Of a stretch of DNA of 64,000 bases, positions 27,665 to 37,208 are shown in pieces; position 1 is the stretch's first letter, and each line of letters begins with the position of its first letter. Under the pieces are notes generated by a model. That model was given only the letters and a program-made list of their open reading frames with translations, was not told the DNA's origin and did no database searches. The stretch is from positions 62,001-126,000 of the forward strand of contig NZ_FOQI01000010.1 of NCBI RefSeq assembly GCF_900113705.1, in the 5' to 3' direction. Origin of the DNA: Collimonas sp. OK307 (GTDB lineage: Bacteria; Pseudomonadota; Gammaproteobacteria; Burkholderiales; Burkholderiaceae_D). The position numbers and the translations under genes are program-made.

Positions 27665-30101
27665 TTTTTTCTTCTTTTTCCTGTTGTGGGTCTGGACCTG
27701 AATCCTGGCTAAAACATGGCGCAATCAACCAGACAATGGCAATTCCAATTAACATCGTGAATCCGAATGCATGCAGCGGCGGCGTGCCGGACAACGCCAG
27801 CAGACCGAACGATAACAAGGCGCTCGCAGCCGACAAACCGACCGTAAGCCAGGCGAAGCGATCGCGTTGCATGCTTTGTTCCTGCATGAAAATCCCGTAG
27901 TCCACGCCAAGGCCGAGAATCAGCATCAGCGCCAGCACATGAAACAATTGCAAAGGCTGCCCCAACAGGCCGAGCATGGCCAGAGTAGCAATGCTGGCGA
28001 CGGCCGGCGGCGTCAGCACGCGCCAGGCCGCACTACGATAACGGGTAAACAGCAGCAGGTAGATTGCCGCATAGGCGCCCAGCAATACCCACCCCATATA
28101 TTGCCGGTAATGGCCTAGCACTGACGATATTTCGCTAACCTTATCAACCCAAGACACACCGTCCAGCTGTCGGGCAGCCTGCTTCAGGATGGGCAGGTAG
28201 CCGTAATTATCAAGCCCGCGCAGAGCGACGATGCTGGCGTAGACGCTGCCTTTTGCGCCCTCCACCTTTCCCAACCAGAGATGGCGCGACGGCTCGCTGG
28301 CCGCGCTCTTCAAAAACTCGGCCGGGGTAAGATCGTGGCCGCCGTTGGCGTCAGCCGCCGCGCTAAGTGCCCGGCTGCGCATTTGCGCGACCCAGCTGTC
28401 ATCTTCACCGAGTTGTGCGGCGAGTGCTTTCAACGGGCCGTCTGCACCCAGCAAGGCCTGCGTGACCAAAGCGCGATTCGCGGCTTGTTCCTGCATCGAA
28501 GGTGTCCAGTTGGACATCGCCTGATAGCCGCTGATAATGTGTTTGGCAATCAAAGGCTCCAGCCGCCGCTTGAGCGCTTCCTCGCGCTGCAATACCTGTT
28601 CCGCGCTGGCGCCGCGCACCAGGTAAAACTGCACCGGTGTCGGCGCATCCAGCAGCTTTCCCAGCTTGATCTGATCCGCCAGCAGTGCTTTCGGTGGTGT
28701 CTGCAAGGACCGGATATCGTCGTTCACCGTCAACCGCGTTATGCCGGCCACGGCAAAAATGCCGAACAATAGCGCCGCCATTGCAGAACCGCGGTTCAAA
28801 CCCAGCAACGGCCAATGCCGGCGGGTCTGGCCGACCCAACCGGCAAAGGAAGAACTTTTCAGAGTATTCGCAGTCAACAACGCTGGAAACCAGAAAATCA
28901 CGGTCAACCAGGCAAACACCAAACCCAGCACCGAGAACAAGGCCATCTGCCGCAACCCGGGAAACGGCGTCAGCGCCAGCCCAACGTAACCGATCACCGC
29001 GGCGGCCAACGTCAACACCAGGCCGGGCAACAGGCGCCGCAACAATTGCCATGATCCTAGCGACGGATCTACCGAAACCCTGCTGCACAAGAAATATATG
29101 CCGTAATCCTGGGCCACGCCGATCAGGCTGGCGCCGAACACCAACGTCAGCAAATGCACCTGCCCGAATATCATCCAGCACAGAGAAAAAGCGGCCATGC
29201 AACCGATGCCGATCGACAGCATGATCAACCCGATCGGCCGCAATGAACGGAAGGTCAGCCACATCAGCAACACGATGCCCAACAACGAGCCGATGCCGAT
29301 GGTCGACATCTCGCGGCTGGCTTGCGCGCTGCCGGCTCCTGCATGCAGGACCACACCGGCGCTGATCAGCTCGACCGTCGGCACTGCTTGCCGCGCAGCT
29401 TTGCCAGCCTGTTCCAGCAACGGCAACACTGCCTGCTGGGTCGCCATCGAGAATGCCGGCTGTTGCAAATTCATCAGCAGCATTATGTAAGGGCGGCCCT
29501 TGTTCTCGACGAACAGATACCCGTCGCGCGGACGCACCGGCGTTTCTTGCGCACGGGCTTGCACCCAGCCGCTGAACAAGCCAAACGGATCGTCTTGCCA
29601 GGCACCCAGCTTGGGGCCGGAAAACGGGCTGTACAACTGTTGCAGCGCGGTGTCGACCCAGTACCTGGGCGGTTGCTCACGCAGCATTGTTTGTTGGGCT
29701 GGCGTCAGCAAGCTGAGGCGCATCTGCTGCGACGGCGCCAGCCAGTCTTGCTGGTTCTGCTCCGACAATTGAACCCCGGTCTGTAGCAGTTCCTGATGTT
29801 TGGACAGCACCGCGTTGTAGGCATCGGCGGCGGCGCGGGCATGCTCCCAGTCGTCGGCGCCGACCAGCACGATCACACGTTGCTGGGCGGCGTCGACCAT
29901 ATGCGTGAATGCCTGTTGCAGCACCGGATCGCGCTGCTCGACCGGTAACAGCGCCATGATGTCGGTATCCGGCACTACGCCTTTGACCAGCCACAGATAG
30001 CCGTTGTGTGCCAACAGCAAAGCAACCGCAAAGGCCCATATCAGCGCCATGCGCTTCGGCCAGCTGGTTTTTAAGCTGCTGTCATTACCGGGATCACTCA
30101 A
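27648..30101 (-). CDS. MMPL/RND-family exporter of the aryl-polyene cluster
   Basis: 817 aa with two RND-like halves: one membrane helix near residue 20, a large periplasmic domain, then a block of about five helices (SIGIGSLLGIVLLMWLTFRS..., HLLTLVFGASLIGVAQDYGI), repeated in the second half (LFHVLALMLILGLGVDYGIF). Such proteins are conserved in these clusters as likely lipid exporters at the inner membrane. The start appears to be TTG (TTGAGTGA overlap with the LolA-like gene); an ATG 17 codons in is an alternative. The C-terminus is short and charged. Confidence 0.88.
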   Translation of the reverse strand: MSDPGNDSSLKTSWPKRMALIWAFAVALLLAHNGYLWLVKGVVPDTDIMALLPVEQRDPVLQQAFTHMVDAAQQRVIVLVGADDWEHARAAADAYNAVLSKHQELLQTGVQLSEQNQQDWLAPSQQMRLSLLTPAQQTMLREQPPRYWVDTALQQLYSPFSGPKLGAWQDDPFGLFSGWVQARAQETPVRPRDGYLFVENKGRPYIMLLMNLQQPAFSMATQQAVLPLLEQAGKAARQAVPTVELISAGVVLHAGAGSAQASREMSTIGIGSLLGIVLLMWLTFRSLRPIGLIMLSIGIGCMAAFSLCWMIFGQVHLLTLVFGASLIGVAQDYGIYFLCSRVSVDPSLGSWQLLRRLLPGLVLTLAAAVIGYVGLALTPFPGLRQMALFSVLGLVFAWLTVIFWFPALLTANTLKSSSFAGWVGQTRRHWPLLGLNRGSAMAALLFGIFAVAGITRLTVNDDIRSLQTPPKALLADQIKLGKLLDAPTPVQFYLVRGASAEQVLQREEALKRRLEPLIAKHIISGYQAMSNWTPSMQEQAANRALVTQALLGADGPLKALAAQLGEDDSWVAQMRSRALSAAADANGGHDLTPAEFLKSAASEPSRHLWLGKVEGAKGSVYASIVALRGLDNYGYLPILKQAARQLDGVSWVDKVSEISSVLGHYRQYMGWVLLGAYAAIYLLLFTRYRSAAWRVLTPPAVASIATLAMLGLLGQPLQLFHVLALMLILGLGVDYGIFMQEQSMQRDRFAWLTVGLSAASALLSFGLLALSGTPPLHAFGFTMLIGIAIVWLIAPCFSQDSGPDPQQEKEEKNANKN

Positions 30102-30711
30102 ATGCCGCCCCTTCTTCAGCAGTCATCGCGCTGCTGCCGCTTTGCAGGGTGGAGAAATTGATTTCCGTGTGATCGCCGCTCGCCTCATTAATCGTTACGG
30201 TCTTGACGTAAGCACCACCAGTCAACGCCAACGTACCGATTGCCTTGGCCAGCGCCGGTTCGCGCGCTGTCAACGCTACTTTCCAGCTATTGCCCTGCAC
30301 GCTGCCGTCGAGTTGAAACAGGGTTTCCAACTGACCGAGATCACCCGCCAGCAATGAAAACAGCACACTGTTAATCATCCTCACGACCGGTTCTTGCTTG
30401 GCATCCATGCGCATGGCAACCCGGTCACCTTGCATTTGCACGATTTCGTCGCGCTTCAGGCGTAGCGTATTGGGAAACGGTTGCAAGGTGCGCCACAGGA
30501 CACCCTTGCCGTTCACCACGCAAAACCGTCCATTCGACAGCAACGGTTTCTTGATGCCGACCAGTTGCTTGGTTTGATCGAAGCGCCCGCACAAGATCGG
30601 CGGCCGCGCCAGCATCGACTGGATTTTTTCAACGGGTGCGGCAGCTAGCGCGGACACGGTGGTGCCGGTAAAAAGCACGGCTGAAAGGATGGCTGTGAGA
30701 CTTCGTTTCAT
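30094..30711 (-). CDS. LolA-like outer-membrane carrier protein
   Basis: 205 aa. A clear signal peptide (MKRSLTAILSAVLFTGTTVS, cleavage after ALA) is followed by a LolA-type half-barrel with CGRFDQTKQLVG and GVLWRTLQPFPNTLRL. It would ferry lipid-linked product across the periplasm, between the exporter and the DUF3261 lipoprotein. Coupled by ATGA to the thioesterase and by TTGAGTGA to the exporter. It has two Cys in the mature part (PPILCGRF and GRFCVVN), perhaps a disulfide. Confidence 0.82.
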   Translation of the reverse strand: MKRSLTAILSAVLFTGTTVSALAAAPVEKIQSMLARPPILCGRFDQTKQLVGIKKPLLSNGRFCVVNGKGVLWRTLQPFPNTLRLKRDEIVQMQGDRVAMRMDAKQEPVVRMINSVLFSLLAGDLGQLETLFQLDGSVQGNSWKVALTAREPALAKAIGTLALTGGAYVKTVTINEASGDHTEINFSTLQSGSSAMTAEEGAAFE

Positions 30712-31154
30712 ACTTGCTCAATTCCTAATTTTTTAAACAACACTGGCGGCGACGCAAAACACATTTCGTGCGTCGCCATATTTACCGCGACCTGCGTAGT
30801 AGTGCCACGGCTAAGGCGCTGGCCGCTGACGCTGTCGGTAATCACGTAGGCGATCTTGAGGCGATTTTCCCATTCGACAACACTGGCGCGCACCTTGATG
30901 CGCTGCCCGAACGCAGCCGGATGGGCGTAGCGCAAGTGCAAATCGATGATCGGCCAGGAGTAGCCGGAAGCCTGCATTGCCGGATAGTTGTAATCCAGCT
31001 TATCCAGCAGCGCGCAGCGCGCTACTTCCAGGTATTTGACATAGTTGCCATGCCAGACGATCTGCATCGGATCGAGATCAAAGAATTGCACTTGCAACGC
31101 TACCTCTGCGGACCAGTGCTCCTTGACAGGTAATTTGGTGTGCAGGCTAGTCAT
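30708..31154 (-). CDS. Hotdog thioesterase, YbgC-like
   Basis: 148 aa from the ATG at 31154 (MTSLHTKLPVKEHW...), with GAGTGAAG upstream. A longer ORF reading into the ammonia-lyase gene is unlikely. The signature FFDLDPMQIVWHGNYVKYLE carries the catalytic Asp of the 4-hydroxybenzoyl-CoA thioesterase family. In aryl-polyene clusters such enzymes probably release or edit acyl-ACP. The LolA-like gene overlaps its stop. Confidence 0.87.
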   Translation of the reverse strand: MTSLHTKLPVKEHWSAEVALQVQFFDLDPMQIVWHGNYVKYLEVARCALLDKLDYNYPAMQASGYSWPIIDLHLRYAHPAAFGQRIKVRASVVEWENRLKIAYVITDSVSGQRLSRGTTTQVAVNMATHEMCFASPPVLFKKLGIEQV

Positions 31155-31170
31155 GACTTCACTCACGGCG

Positions 31171-32754
31171 TTACACATACAGCTGCCACTGCTTGAGGCG
31201 GATGCGTTCCAGCAAGCGACGCAGATCCGGTTCAAGCATGCGGTCTTCCTGTATTACGGCAATGTCGGCCGCCAGCGCTTCCATCATCTGCTGCACGTTC
31301 TGTTGCGGTTGCACGGCGCCATCCAGCCGGGAGCGCAGCCAGACACCCTGGCGTACGCTGATCAATAGCGCGGCCACTACCTGTTCGGTCAATTGCAACA
31401 CGCGCAGGCAATCGCGGGCGGCAATCGTGCCCATGCTGACCTTGTCTTGATTGTGGCATTCGGTAGAACGCGAAAACACCGAGGCCGGCATGGTCTGCTT
31501 GAGCGCTTCGGCGGTCCAGGCAGAGGCGCTGATTTGCAGCGCCTTCAAACCGTGGTTAATGCTGGCGCGCGGTCCTTCGGCGCCAGACAGATTGGCCGGC
31601 AAACCATGGTTGTAACGGCTATCGACCAGCAAAGCCATCTGCCGGTCAAGCAAATCGGCGACATTCGCGACAGCGTTTTTCATGCTATCCATGGCGAACG
31701 CGATATGGCCGCCGTAGAAATGGCCGCCGTGCAGAACGCGCTCATTTTCAGCGTCGATGATCGGATTGTCGTTGGCGCTATTCAACTCGTTTTCAATCGA
31801 CTCGCGCATCCACGGCAAAGCATCCGCCAACACGCCGATTACATGCGGTGCGCAACGGATGGAGTAGCGATCCTGCAACCGTTGTTGATTGCGCGGTGCG
31901 TCGTCTACCGGCAAATCCTGGCGTAGCCAGGCAGCCACCTGCTGCTGGCCGGCGTGCGGTTTGACGGAAAACAAAGTGGCGTCGAAATGATGGGCGTTGC
32001 CATCCAAAGCGAAACTAGCCATCGCGGTAATCCGGGTAGCGATACGCACCAGGTATTGCGCGCGGTCATAAGCCAGGCAAGCCAGGGCGGTCATTACCGC
32101 GGTGCCGTTCATGATCGCAAGGCCTTCTTTCGGCCGCAAGCGCAGTGGCGTAATACCGGCTACCTCCAGGGCCTCGGCGGCGCCTACCTTAGCGCCATTG
32201 CGCCAAACCTCCCGCTCGCCGCACAGTACGGCAGCCAAGTATGACAGCGGCGTCAGGTCGCCACTGGCGCCGACCGATCCTTCTGACGGGATCAAGGGCA
32301 GCAAATCCTCTTTAAGCAAGCGGGCTATCTGTTCCAGCAGGCCGACACTGACGCCGGAGTATCCCTTGCTAAGCGACGCCAGCCGCGCCGCCATGATGGC
32401 CCTGGTTTGCGCCGGGGTAAACAATTCGCCCAAACCGCAGCCATGATAGGTGTACAAATGATGCGGCAATTCTGCGATTAGTTCGGGCGGGACGGTGACG
32501 GTACAGGAGTCGCCGTAGCCGGTGGTTACGCCGTAGATGGTGCCGTCTTCACGTAGCAGGCGATCGAGGAAGTCGGCGCCGCGGCTAATCGCGGCGCGGA
32601 ATGCCGGTTCGTCGGACAACACGACCTTGGCCGATCCCGAAGCGATGTCGACAATGTCTTCGACCGTTAACCGGCCCTGGTCGAAACGGACGGTGCGTGG
32701 TGTCGCCGCCTGCGATGCTATGGCAGACGTGTCTTTCAGTTCAGCGAGATGCAT
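31171..32754 (-). CDS. Aromatic amino-acid ammonia-lyase (HAL/PAL/TAL family)
   Basis: 527 aa. The Ala-Ser-Gly triad that cyclises to the MIO cofactor is residues 163-165 in SVGASGDLTPLSYLAAV. The substrate-selectivity region reads HLYTYHGCGLGE (Tyr103-His104), which resembles tyrosine ammonia-lyases more than histidine ammonia-lyases, where Ser-His is usual. It could supply 4-coumarate, or cinnamate, as the aromatic starter. It overlaps the acyltransferase stop by 14 bp. Ammonia-lyases recur in aryl-polyene and flexirubin clusters. The family is certain, the substrate inferred. Confidence 0.9.
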   Translation of the reverse strand: MHLAELKDTSAIASQAATPRTVRFDQGRLTVEDIVDIASGSAKVVLSDEPAFRAAISRGADFLDRLLREDGTIYGVTTGYGDSCTVTVPPELIAELPHHLYTYHGCGLGELFTPAQTRAIMAARLASLSKGYSGVSVGLLEQIARLLKEDLLPLIPSEGSVGASGDLTPLSYLAAVLCGEREVWRNGAKVGAAEALEVAGITPLRLRPKEGLAIMNGTAVMTALACLAYDRAQYLVRIATRITAMASFALDGNAHHFDATLFSVKPHAGQQQVAAWLRQDLPVDDAPRNQQRLQDRYSIRCAPHVIGVLADALPWMRESIENELNSANDNPIIDAENERVLHGGHFYGGHIAFAMDSMKNAVANVADLLDRQMALLVDSRYNHGLPANLSGAEGPRASINHGLKALQISASAWTAEALKQTMPASVFSRSTECHNQDKVSMGTIAARDCLRVLQLTEQVVAALLISVRQGVWLRSRLDGAVQPQQNVQQMMEALAADIAVIQEDRMLEPDLRRLLERIRLKQWQLYV

Positions 32755-33724
32755 CTTTATACCCGGATAAATGCCAAAAATCGTAAAAATTGAACCATTG
32801 CAGCGGAGCTTTCAAGCAAAAATACTCCAGCCTTGCCGCATAGGCGGCGGCCAGTTCATGGAGGACTTCGTCGCGGCTCTTGCGCGGTAGTTGAATCGTT
32901 TCCCGAAACAATTCGAAATGACATTCGGAGCGGCCGTTTTTTGTCATCGAGAACAGCAGGTAGACGGGGCATTGCAACAGGCTGGCCAATACATAAGGGC
33001 CAACCGGGAAGGCCGCCGTTTCACCCAGGAACGAGGCATATGCGACGCGTGGCACGGCCGCCACCGGGATGCGGTCGCCGGCAATCGCGACAAACTCGCC
33101 GCGCCCTACTTTCTCCGCCAGCAGCATGGCGGTAGCGGGTGTCATCTCGGTAACCTGCATCAGGTTCAACTGGCTGTCCGGATCAAGTTTTGCCAGCAGC
33201 CGGTTAAACGCCTGGGCGTGCTTGGTATGCACCAGCACCGTAATTCGCAACGCGTGACGCTGGCGCGACAGCACCCGGCACAACTCAAGATTGCCCAGAT
33301 GCGCGCAAATCAGCAGACCGCCACGCTGCGCCTCTATGCTTTCCTGCATCTGCTCACGGCCGAACGAAACCACGTCGGCAGTCTTGAACAAGCCACCCCA
33401 CAACAACATCTTGTCGAGGATATTTTCGGCAAAAGCAGCAAAATGCCGGAACACCCCGCGCCAGTCCGGTCGAATCCGGTTGAGCCTGGCTACGACCGGA
33501 TTAAAATCGCAAAGCCGCTGCAAATAAAGCATGGAAGCGCGACGGGCGGCCGGCTTGCTCAGCAAATACCAGACTAGCACCGGGTACAGCACCAGGCGAA
33601 ACGGCCAGCGGCCGGCGATCCGGTAGATCGCGAACAACAGCCGCATGCCACCCACGAAGCTGGCTTCGTTGATCTCCGCCCAATGCTGCTGGCTGGCGCT
33701 CAAGATCGGCCTCGCGCCAACCAC
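32741..33724 (-). CDS. LpxL/HtrB-like lysophospholipid acyltransferase
   Basis: 327 aa. The catalytic H(X)4E is in ICAHLGNLELCRVL. The N-terminal SQQHWAEINEASFVGGMRLL matches the start of the family members in these clusters, so the GTG at 33724, overlapping the glycosyltransferase by 25 bp, is preferred to the internal ATG at 33646. One N-terminal hydrophobic segment anchors it to the membrane. It would attach an acyl (perhaps polyenoyl) chain to the lipid acceptor. Confidence 0.85.
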   Translation of the reverse strand: MVGARPILSASQQHWAEINEASFVGGMRLLFAIYRIAGRWPFRLVLYPVLVWYLLSKPAARRASMLYLQRLCDFNPVVARLNRIRPDWRGVFRHFAAFAENILDKMLLWGGLFKTADVVSFGREQMQESIEAQRGGLLICAHLGNLELCRVLSRQRHALRITVLVHTKHAQAFNRLLAKLDPDSQLNLMQVTEMTPATAMLLAEKVGRGEFVAIAGDRIPVAAVPRVAYASFLGETAAFPVGPYVLASLLQCPVYLLFSMTKNGRSECHFELFRETIQLPRKSRDEVLHELAAAYAARLEYFCLKAPLQWFNFYDFWHLSGYKDASR

Positions 33725-34467
33725 AGACGACGCCCTAGCAAGCGCGGCGCACGTATCAGCATGCCAATGAACAAGGTTGCGTGCATACGTGTTATCAGCA
33801 AATTGTCGCGGCCAAGGCGAAAATGCGACACCCCGTCCATGGGATAAGTCACACGCGTCGGCAGATTGACGACAGGCACGCCATCCCAGTGCAGACGCAC
33901 CAGTACATCGGTATCGAAATCCATCCGCTCGCCGATGCGCTTATGCCGCACCAGGTGCATCAAGGACGGCAAGGGATAGACGCGGAATCCGCACATCGAA
34001 TCCTTGATATCCAACGACAAGGTATTGATCCAGACCCAGACGTGCGTCAGATAGCGTCCATAAAAACGCACCGACGGCACGCTATCGTCATATTGCGGAC
34101 AACCGGCGATCACGCTTTGCGGCTGGGCAGCGGCCTGCTGCAAAAACCGCGGGATATCGTCGGTGTTGTGCTGACCGTCGGCATCGATCTGCAGCATGTG
34201 GGTATAACCTGCGGCGGCAACATGCCGAACCCCCGTCAACACAGCGCCGCCCTTGCCGCGATTGACGGCATGGCGCAACAAGGTGACCTGTCCCGGATGA
34301 GCGGCTACCAATGCGTCAAGCACCGCCGCACACGAGGCCGAACTGGCATCGTCCACCAGCACGCAAGGCAAGCCATGCGCCAGTACCGCCGTCAGCACCG
34401 TACCGATGGCATGTTCATGGTCGTAGACCGGGATTACCGCGCATGGCCTGAATTCAGCTTGCTGCAT
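33700..34467 (-). CDS. Family 2 glycosyltransferase
   Basis: 255 aa from the ATG at 34467, which has TTTGGAG upstream and overlaps the ligase stop by 14 bp; an in-frame ATG at 34500 is less likely. GT-A fold: AVIPVYDHEHAIGTVLTAV, VDDASSASC, and the metal-binding DxD-like region LQIDADGQHNTDDI. It probably adds a sugar to the polyene or its lipid anchor on the cytoplasmic side. The C-terminal part has a weakly hydrophobic stretch (LFIGMLIRAPRLLGRRL) that may bind the membrane. Confidence 0.88.
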   Translation of the reverse strand: MQQAEFRPCAVIPVYDHEHAIGTVLTAVLAHGLPCVLVDDASSASCAAVLDALVAAHPGQVTLLRHAVNRGKGGAVLTGVRHVAAAGYTHMLQIDADGQHNTDDIPRFLQQAAAQPQSVIAGCPQYDDSVPSVRFYGRYLTHVWVWINTLSLDIKDSMCGFRVYPLPSLMHLVRHKRIGERMDFDTDVLVRLHWDGVPVVNLPTRVTYPMDGVSHFRLGRDNLLITRMHATLFIGMLIRAPRLLGRRLWLARGRS

Positions 34468-36277
34468 GGCCTGCTCCAAACGTGATGCGGCCGCTGGCAT
34501 GCGGCCCGGTTGCCGACATCATACGAAACGCCAGACTGCTTTTTTGAGTATCGTGCAGCAACTCCAGTTGCACCACCGCACCCGGCAAAATCACACGTTG
34601 AAATTTCAAGCCGAGCATGCCGAGGAAATGCGGCGCCAATGGAAAATACTGGCGTCCATAACTGATCGCCCAATCGAGTTGCACTACGCCAGGCAAAATC
34701 GGTGCGCCATCAAAGTGGCCATTGAAATACAGGAGATCGGCTGGCACGGTCAACTCCAGCAATACGCGATCGGTTTCCTGTTCCAGCAGACGCACGTGCG
34801 GCTTGCGCGGAAGCCCGGCCGCGCTTGGGCTGGCCGGCGCCGACGATTCCAGCAGCGCCAGCAAATCGGCGCGGGTGATCTTGCCTTGTGTGTTGACCGG
34901 CATCGCGTCCAGATAACGCCAGCTACGCGGCAACGCAACCGCTTCCACCGCATGCGCCATGCCGTTGCGCAGCATACGGTTCAAGGCCAGCTTGCCCTGC
35001 GTTGCCAGAACTTGCAGGCCAGCAGCGGACAGCACAACGAAGGCGGCAATCCGCTGCCGTTGTTGCGACTTATGTTGCGACTCTGGCTGCCCGATCAACA
35101 AAACGCGCGCATCTGCCACTTGCGTCATTGTCTTCAGCTGCCGTTCCAACCCATCCAGAGAAATGCGTTTTTCTTCAACTTTGACGATACGATCGACGCG
35201 CCCTTTCAATCGAAAACGCTGCGGGTCGATAAGCTGCACCTGATCGGCCAATGCGTACCAATCGGAGTTGGGCAAATGCGGCGAGCAGATTTCAAGCACG
35301 TCGTCGTTAACGCCGACGCGCCAGGTAATCGCAGGCATCACTTGCCAGCTGTCGTCTGCGCCGGCGACACGTTGGCGCCAGGCCACGCCACCGGTTTCAG
35401 AACTACCGAACACCTCAACCGGGATCGATCCCAACAGCGCTCCGGCAGCCACGGCAACCTCTGCCTCCAGCGGACCGCCAGATGAAAATATAACGCCTAT
35501 CGAAGCAACCTGATCCCGTGTAAACGTAGCGGGTAGCCGCCTCAGGTGGGCAGGACTTGATATCAGGATGACCGGTTTGTCATCGGGCTGCGGCTGAAGC
35601 TCTTCCAGATAAGCGATTTGCTGCGCGTGTATTGCACGGCCGTTGGTCAAGGGCCACAGTATCTTGAACAGTAATCCGTAAATATGCTGGTGCGAGACCG
35701 TGGAGACGACATCGGCGTTGCCGATTCTGGCGCCAAACAACTGTTCCAGAGACGCCACTTCGGTGGCTAGCTGAGACAAAAATTTTGGTACGGCTTGCGG
35801 CTCGCCGGTGCTACCCGAGGTATAGATCACCAATCCGGGAAAATCCGGCAGCAACGCTTTGAATTCGGGTTCTGCGTGGCTATGGTTGTGGCTATCGTTA
35901 GCATTAGCGTCGTCGATATCGAGGGTCAACGGCGCATATTGGGGCGGGAACTCACCCAGGTAGCCATCTACCAGCGTGCTCAGATTGGCGCAGGTGGCAG
36001 GCAGCACATCGCCCGGCAAATAAATCGTCTTGTCGGCTTGCCATGCGCCCAGCAAGATGCAGGAAAAGGTGGCGCTATCGCTTGAATACAGGGCGAAGCG
36101 CGATCCTGCCTGGCGTGACAGCAAGCGCCGCCACGCGGCAACCTGCGCAACCAGCCAGGCATGGCTGAGCGGTTTGCCGTCGCGCCATGCGAACGGGCGC
36201 TCCTGATCCTGGCCCTGCCCCGGATTGCGATCGGATGGCGCACTCAGTAACGTCAGCAAATCAGGAGGATTAAACAT
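34454..36277 (-). CDS. Acyl-ACP/CoA ligase fused to a hotdog dehydratase
   Basis: 607 aa from the ATG at 36277, which overlaps the upstream gene by 8 bp. The N-terminal ANL (AMP-forming) domain has the phosphate loop IYTSGSTGEPQAVPKF and the late catalytic Lys (MPVNTQGKITRADLL). From about residue 480 a FabZ/ApeI-like hotdog domain follows (LYFNGHFDGAPILPGVVQLD, with the His). It would activate the aromatic starter and also dehydrate 3-hydroxyacyl-ACP. In some related clusters these two activities are separate proteins. It partners the ammonia-lyase, which would make its substrate. Confidence 0.88.
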   Translation of the reverse strand: MFNPPDLLTLLSAPSDRNPGQGQDQERPFAWRDGKPLSHAWLVAQVAAWRRLLSRQAGSRFALYSSDSATFSCILLGAWQADKTIYLPGDVLPATCANLSTLVDGYLGEFPPQYAPLTLDIDDANANDSHNHSHAEPEFKALLPDFPGLVIYTSGSTGEPQAVPKFLSQLATEVASLEQLFGARIGNADVVSTVSHQHIYGLLFKILWPLTNGRAIHAQQIAYLEELQPQPDDKPVILISSPAHLRRLPATFTRDQVASIGVIFSSGGPLEAEVAVAAGALLGSIPVEVFGSSETGGVAWRQRVAGADDSWQVMPAITWRVGVNDDVLEICSPHLPNSDWYALADQVQLIDPQRFRLKGRVDRIVKVEEKRISLDGLERQLKTMTQVADARVLLIGQPESQHKSQQRQRIAAFVVLSAAGLQVLATQGKLALNRMLRNGMAHAVEAVALPRSWRYLDAMPVNTQGKITRADLLALLESSAPASPSAAGLPRKPHVRLLEQETDRVLLELTVPADLLYFNGHFDGAPILPGVVQLDWAISYGRQYFPLAPHFLGMLGLKFQRVILPGAVVQLELLHDTQKSSLAFRMMSATGPHASGRITFGAGHAAS

Positions 36278-36902
36278 GTTGCCCATCCGCTTGCCGGGCC
36301 TGTTGTGCATCGAGTCGACGATGACGGCGCCGGATAATGCTCCGCACCAGATATTCACCGGCAAACAAGCAGCCCATCAGCACATAAGCCAGGACGCCGT
36401 TATAGAACGACCAGACGGCGGCAGAGGCCCAAATGGCTGTCAGCAGGGCCAACGTGCCATTGAGGACGAAAAAGACGCACCATACCTGGGTAACCCGGCG
36501 TGTATACGCAATCACGTAGGCCGGTAAAGCCGGATCGCTCAGGCGGGCCATGCGTTCGATCACCGATGGCGGCGCATACAAACTGTAGCCGAACACCGCC
36601 AGCATACCGAGATTGACCAGCACCGGATATAGCTTCAACGGCAGCAGCGCATTGTTCCATATCGCCAGCGCCGCCAACAGCAAGGCGCCGGCCAGCCACC
36701 AGCGGCTGGCGCGATTCAGTTTCAGGGTCGGCAGGCGGGTGGCAGCTGCCACCACCAGCAACAGCGCCAGCAAGCGCGGCTCGACCCGCCCGTGTCCGAA
36801 CCAGATCGCGAGCGGATAGAGCAAGGTGACCAGCAAGCTCACCAGTGTGGGGACGAAGCGCCTAAGTCTGAACTTGAGCCTGGTATCGGGTATATTCTGC
36901 AT
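36270..36902 (-). CDS. Polytopic membrane protein of the aryl-polyene cluster (COG4648-like)
   Basis: 210 aa with about five or six hydrophobic segments (TLVSLLVTLLYPLAIWFG, RLLALLLVVAAATRL, WWLAGALLLAALAIW, VLVNLGMLAVFGYSLY, WCVFFVLNGTLALLTAIWAS, FYNGVLAYVLMGCLFAGEY). No enzyme motif is visible. Proteins of this kind recur in these clusters next to the ACPs and ligase; their role is unknown. It ends in the ATGTTTAA overlap with the ligase. The C-terminus is Arg/Gln-rich and cytoplasmic. Confidence 0.78.
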   Translation of the reverse strand: MQNIPDTRLKFRLRRFVPTLVSLLVTLLYPLAIWFGHGRVEPRLLALLLVVAAATRLPTLKLNRASRWWLAGALLLAALAIWNNALLPLKLYPVLVNLGMLAVFGYSLYAPPSVIERMARLSDPALPAYVIAYTRRVTQVWCVFFVLNGTLALLTAIWASAAVWSFYNGVLAYVLMGCLFAGEYLVRSIIRRRHRRLDAQQARQADGQHV

Positions 36903-36926
36903 CCTGTCTGAAGATCCCTGGCAATC

Positions 36927-37199
36927 TTACTTGCCATCCTCTGCCAGCAGGTCGGCCAGCGCGTCGACCACGTCTTGCACGGTACGGACGGCCTTGAACA
37001 CGTCCGGCTGCAAACGCTTGCCGGTAAGCTGCTTGAGCTTGACCACCAGATCTACCGCATCGATGCTATCGATATCCAGATCTGTATACAGATTGGCTTG
37101 CGGCGTCACCTGGTCCTTGTCGACTTCGAACATTTCATGCAACACATTCACCAGCCACAGGTAAATTTCTTCCTTGCTCATGGAGTTGGTCAATATCAT
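36927..37199 (-). CDS. Acyl carrier protein (second of two)
   Basis: 90 aa. The phosphopantetheine serine is in LDIDSIDAVDLVVKL, and the acidic helical profile is that of an ACP. It would carry the aromatic starter or the growing polyene. An in-frame ATG six codons downstream (37181) may be the real start, since related proteins begin there. It lies 9 bp after the first ACP, between it and the membrane protein. Aryl-polyene clusters typically carry two ACPs with different roles. Confidence 0.93.
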   Translation of the reverse strand: MILTNSMSKEEIYLWLVNVLHEMFEVDKDQVTPQANLYTDLDIDSIDAVDLVVKLKQLTGKRLQPDVFKAVRTVQDVVDALADLLAEDGK

Positions 37200-37208
37200 T
37201 TCACACCG

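Noticed and set aside
26342-27712. 456-codon plus-strand ORF opposite the flavoprotein gene
   Set aside because: It lies wholly opposite a gene with clear FAD motifs and tight overlaps; the long open frame follows from GC-rich codon use.
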